Assembly: GCA_025353525.1 (NCBI GenBank)
Contig: JANXOO010000190.1
Span: forward strand, 1-5,571
Direction of reading: 5' to 3'
From: Schlesneria sp.
Lineage (GTDB): Bacteria > Planctomycetota > Planctomycetia > Planctomycetales > Planctomycetaceae
DNA: 5,571 nucleotides
Shown here: piece by piece, positions 4,831 to 5,571 of the stretch
Layout of the letters: every line of letters begins with the position of its first letter
Position numbering within the stretch: the stretch's first letter is position 1
The notes under the pieces: generated by a model
Told to the model about the DNA's origin: nothing
The model's input: only the letters and a program-made list of their open reading frames with translations
Databases searched by the model: none
Position numbers and translations under genes: made by a program

Positions 4831-5571
4831 ATGACGAACCCAGAAATCAACACTCAGTTGCTGGCCATTTTTGCCCGGGATTTCCATTCGTTGTTCGTTG
4901 ATGCATTGCCGACCCGTTCGTCGTCAATTCATGCGACATCCGCCCCGAAGAAAGCCTCATCGCCAAGCGCCACCGGATCTCCATCGCCGTTTGAAAAAGT
5001 ATTGTCGCAACATTTCGGCAGTGAGTCCGGGAAACCTGGCAAATCGTGCGACACGTCAGAGAAAACAAAGGCGGCGACGACTTCGGAAGCTGCTGTCACC
5101 GTTTCGCCAACATCGATCACACTGGACGCCGCAGCGTCGGGTATCGAATCGAATGACGGGCCCGGTTCGATTGCCGGGATGTTTCCCGATTCGGGACTAA
5201 TCAGCCCCGCCAATGGCGGATTGAATGCATTCCGATGGGCTTCGGCAAACGGCAACGATGTGACAGCGGGCAATCCCGACGAACGACTGATATCGGAAGT
5301 CACGCCATTTCAACAGTTTTCCGGATTCATTTCGACGACAGATGTCGCAATTGCCGATTCCGGGCTGACTTCAGTGACGGCAGCCAGACATGCCGACTCG
5401 CAACAGCAACTCGCCGCAGCTCCTGAAATCAAGGCGTCGGCACAAAATGTCATCCCGATCTTCAGTTTTAAAACGGCTGGCATCGCCTATTCGGATAATG
5501 TACCTCCCGCAATGGACCTGATTGCGACCGAGATCACGAGACAGATTGGCAGCAATTCAAACGGTGGCCCG
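4831..5571 (+). CDS. Ser/Thr/Ala-rich protein, probable N-terminal part of flagellar hook-length control protein FliK, 3'-truncated
   Basis: An ATG at 4831 opens a frame that stays open for 247 codons to the right edge of the window. The in-frame TGA at 4798-4800 limits the start, and this is the first ATG after it. The residues begin MTNPEINTQLLAIFARDF and soon become rich in Ser, Thr, Ala, Gly and Pro without recognisable domains, signal peptide or membrane segment, so most of it is predicted to be disordered. This composition is typical of the N-terminal region of FliK, the secreted molecular ruler for the hook, and the position beside fliHIJ fits. The diagnostic C-terminal Flg_hook domain would lie beyond the window, so the name is inference. 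Another secreted flagellar protein is possible. There is one Cys, at residue 73. No strong Shine-Dalgarno sequence precedes the ATG; only GGGAAAAAG is seen, about 10 bases upstream. Confidence 0.6.
   Translation, partial: MTNPEINTQLLAIFARDFHSLFVDALPTRSSSIHATSAPKKASSPSATGSPSPFEKVLSQHFGSESGKPGKSCDTSEKTKAATTSEAAVTVSPTSITLDAAASGIESNDGPGSIAGMFPDSGLISPANGGLNAFRWASANGNDVTAGNPDERLISEVTPFQQFSGFISTTDVAIADSGLTSVTAARHADSQQQLAAAPEIKASAQNVIPIFSFKTAGIAYSDNVPPAMDLIATEITRQIGSNSNGGP

Noticed and set aside
4929..5303. A minus-strand frame of 124 codons opposite the fliK-like gene, with a protein-like composition
   Set aside because: It looks plausible at first because the visible gene opposite is low in complexity. 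However, the plus frame is open for 247 codons to the edge, has an ATG start, and fits the flagellar context better; the minus frame has no domain signal.

Overview
The window holds the soluble export-apparatus part of a bacterial flagellar gene cluster. Five genes on the minus strand run from right to left as fliH, fliI, fliJ, a MotE-like membrane/coiled-coil gene and a PilZ-domain gene. They are packed with 4-base ATGA overlaps or gaps of 20 bases or less and look like one operon. FliI is the only protein with complete, unmistakable catalytic motifs. FliH and FliJ are recognised from their conserved ends and their position next to FliI.

Layout from left to right: (1) positions 2-577, plus strand, the 3' end of a TPR-repeat protein gene that enters from outside the window and converges on the operon; (2) 578-695, a short convergent spacer without a convincing terminator; (3) 696-4572, minus strand, the flagellar operon; (4) 4573-4830, a divergent control region with two related 15-bp palindromes; (5) 4831 to the right edge, plus strand, the start of a long Ser/Thr/Ala-rich protein, probably the hook-length control protein FliK, though its diagnostic C-terminal domain lies outside the window.

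The genes work together as follows. FliH is the stator-like regulator of the FliI ATPase and FliJ is the central-stalk-like protein; together they energise and feed the flagellar type III export gate. The MotE-like protein has an N-terminal membrane anchor, a long coiled coil and a FliG/MgtE_N-like C-terminal domain, so it probably acts at the basal body or motor. The last gene encodes a protein with both c-di-GMP-binding motifs of PilZ domains, which suggests second-messenger control of motility encoded in the same transcript.

The organism is most likely a Gram-negative bacterium with moderately high GC, perhaps of the Planctomycetota. This rests on the overall protein style, the fliHIJ-motE arrangement, the TPR neighbour and the weak Shine-Dalgarno sequences, and is inference only. 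Nothing here looks like a mobile element, CRISPR array or RNA gene. The least explained parts are the palindromes in the divergent region, the Arg-to-Cys change in the GERGRE motif of FliI, and the PilZ gene coupled to the export operon.
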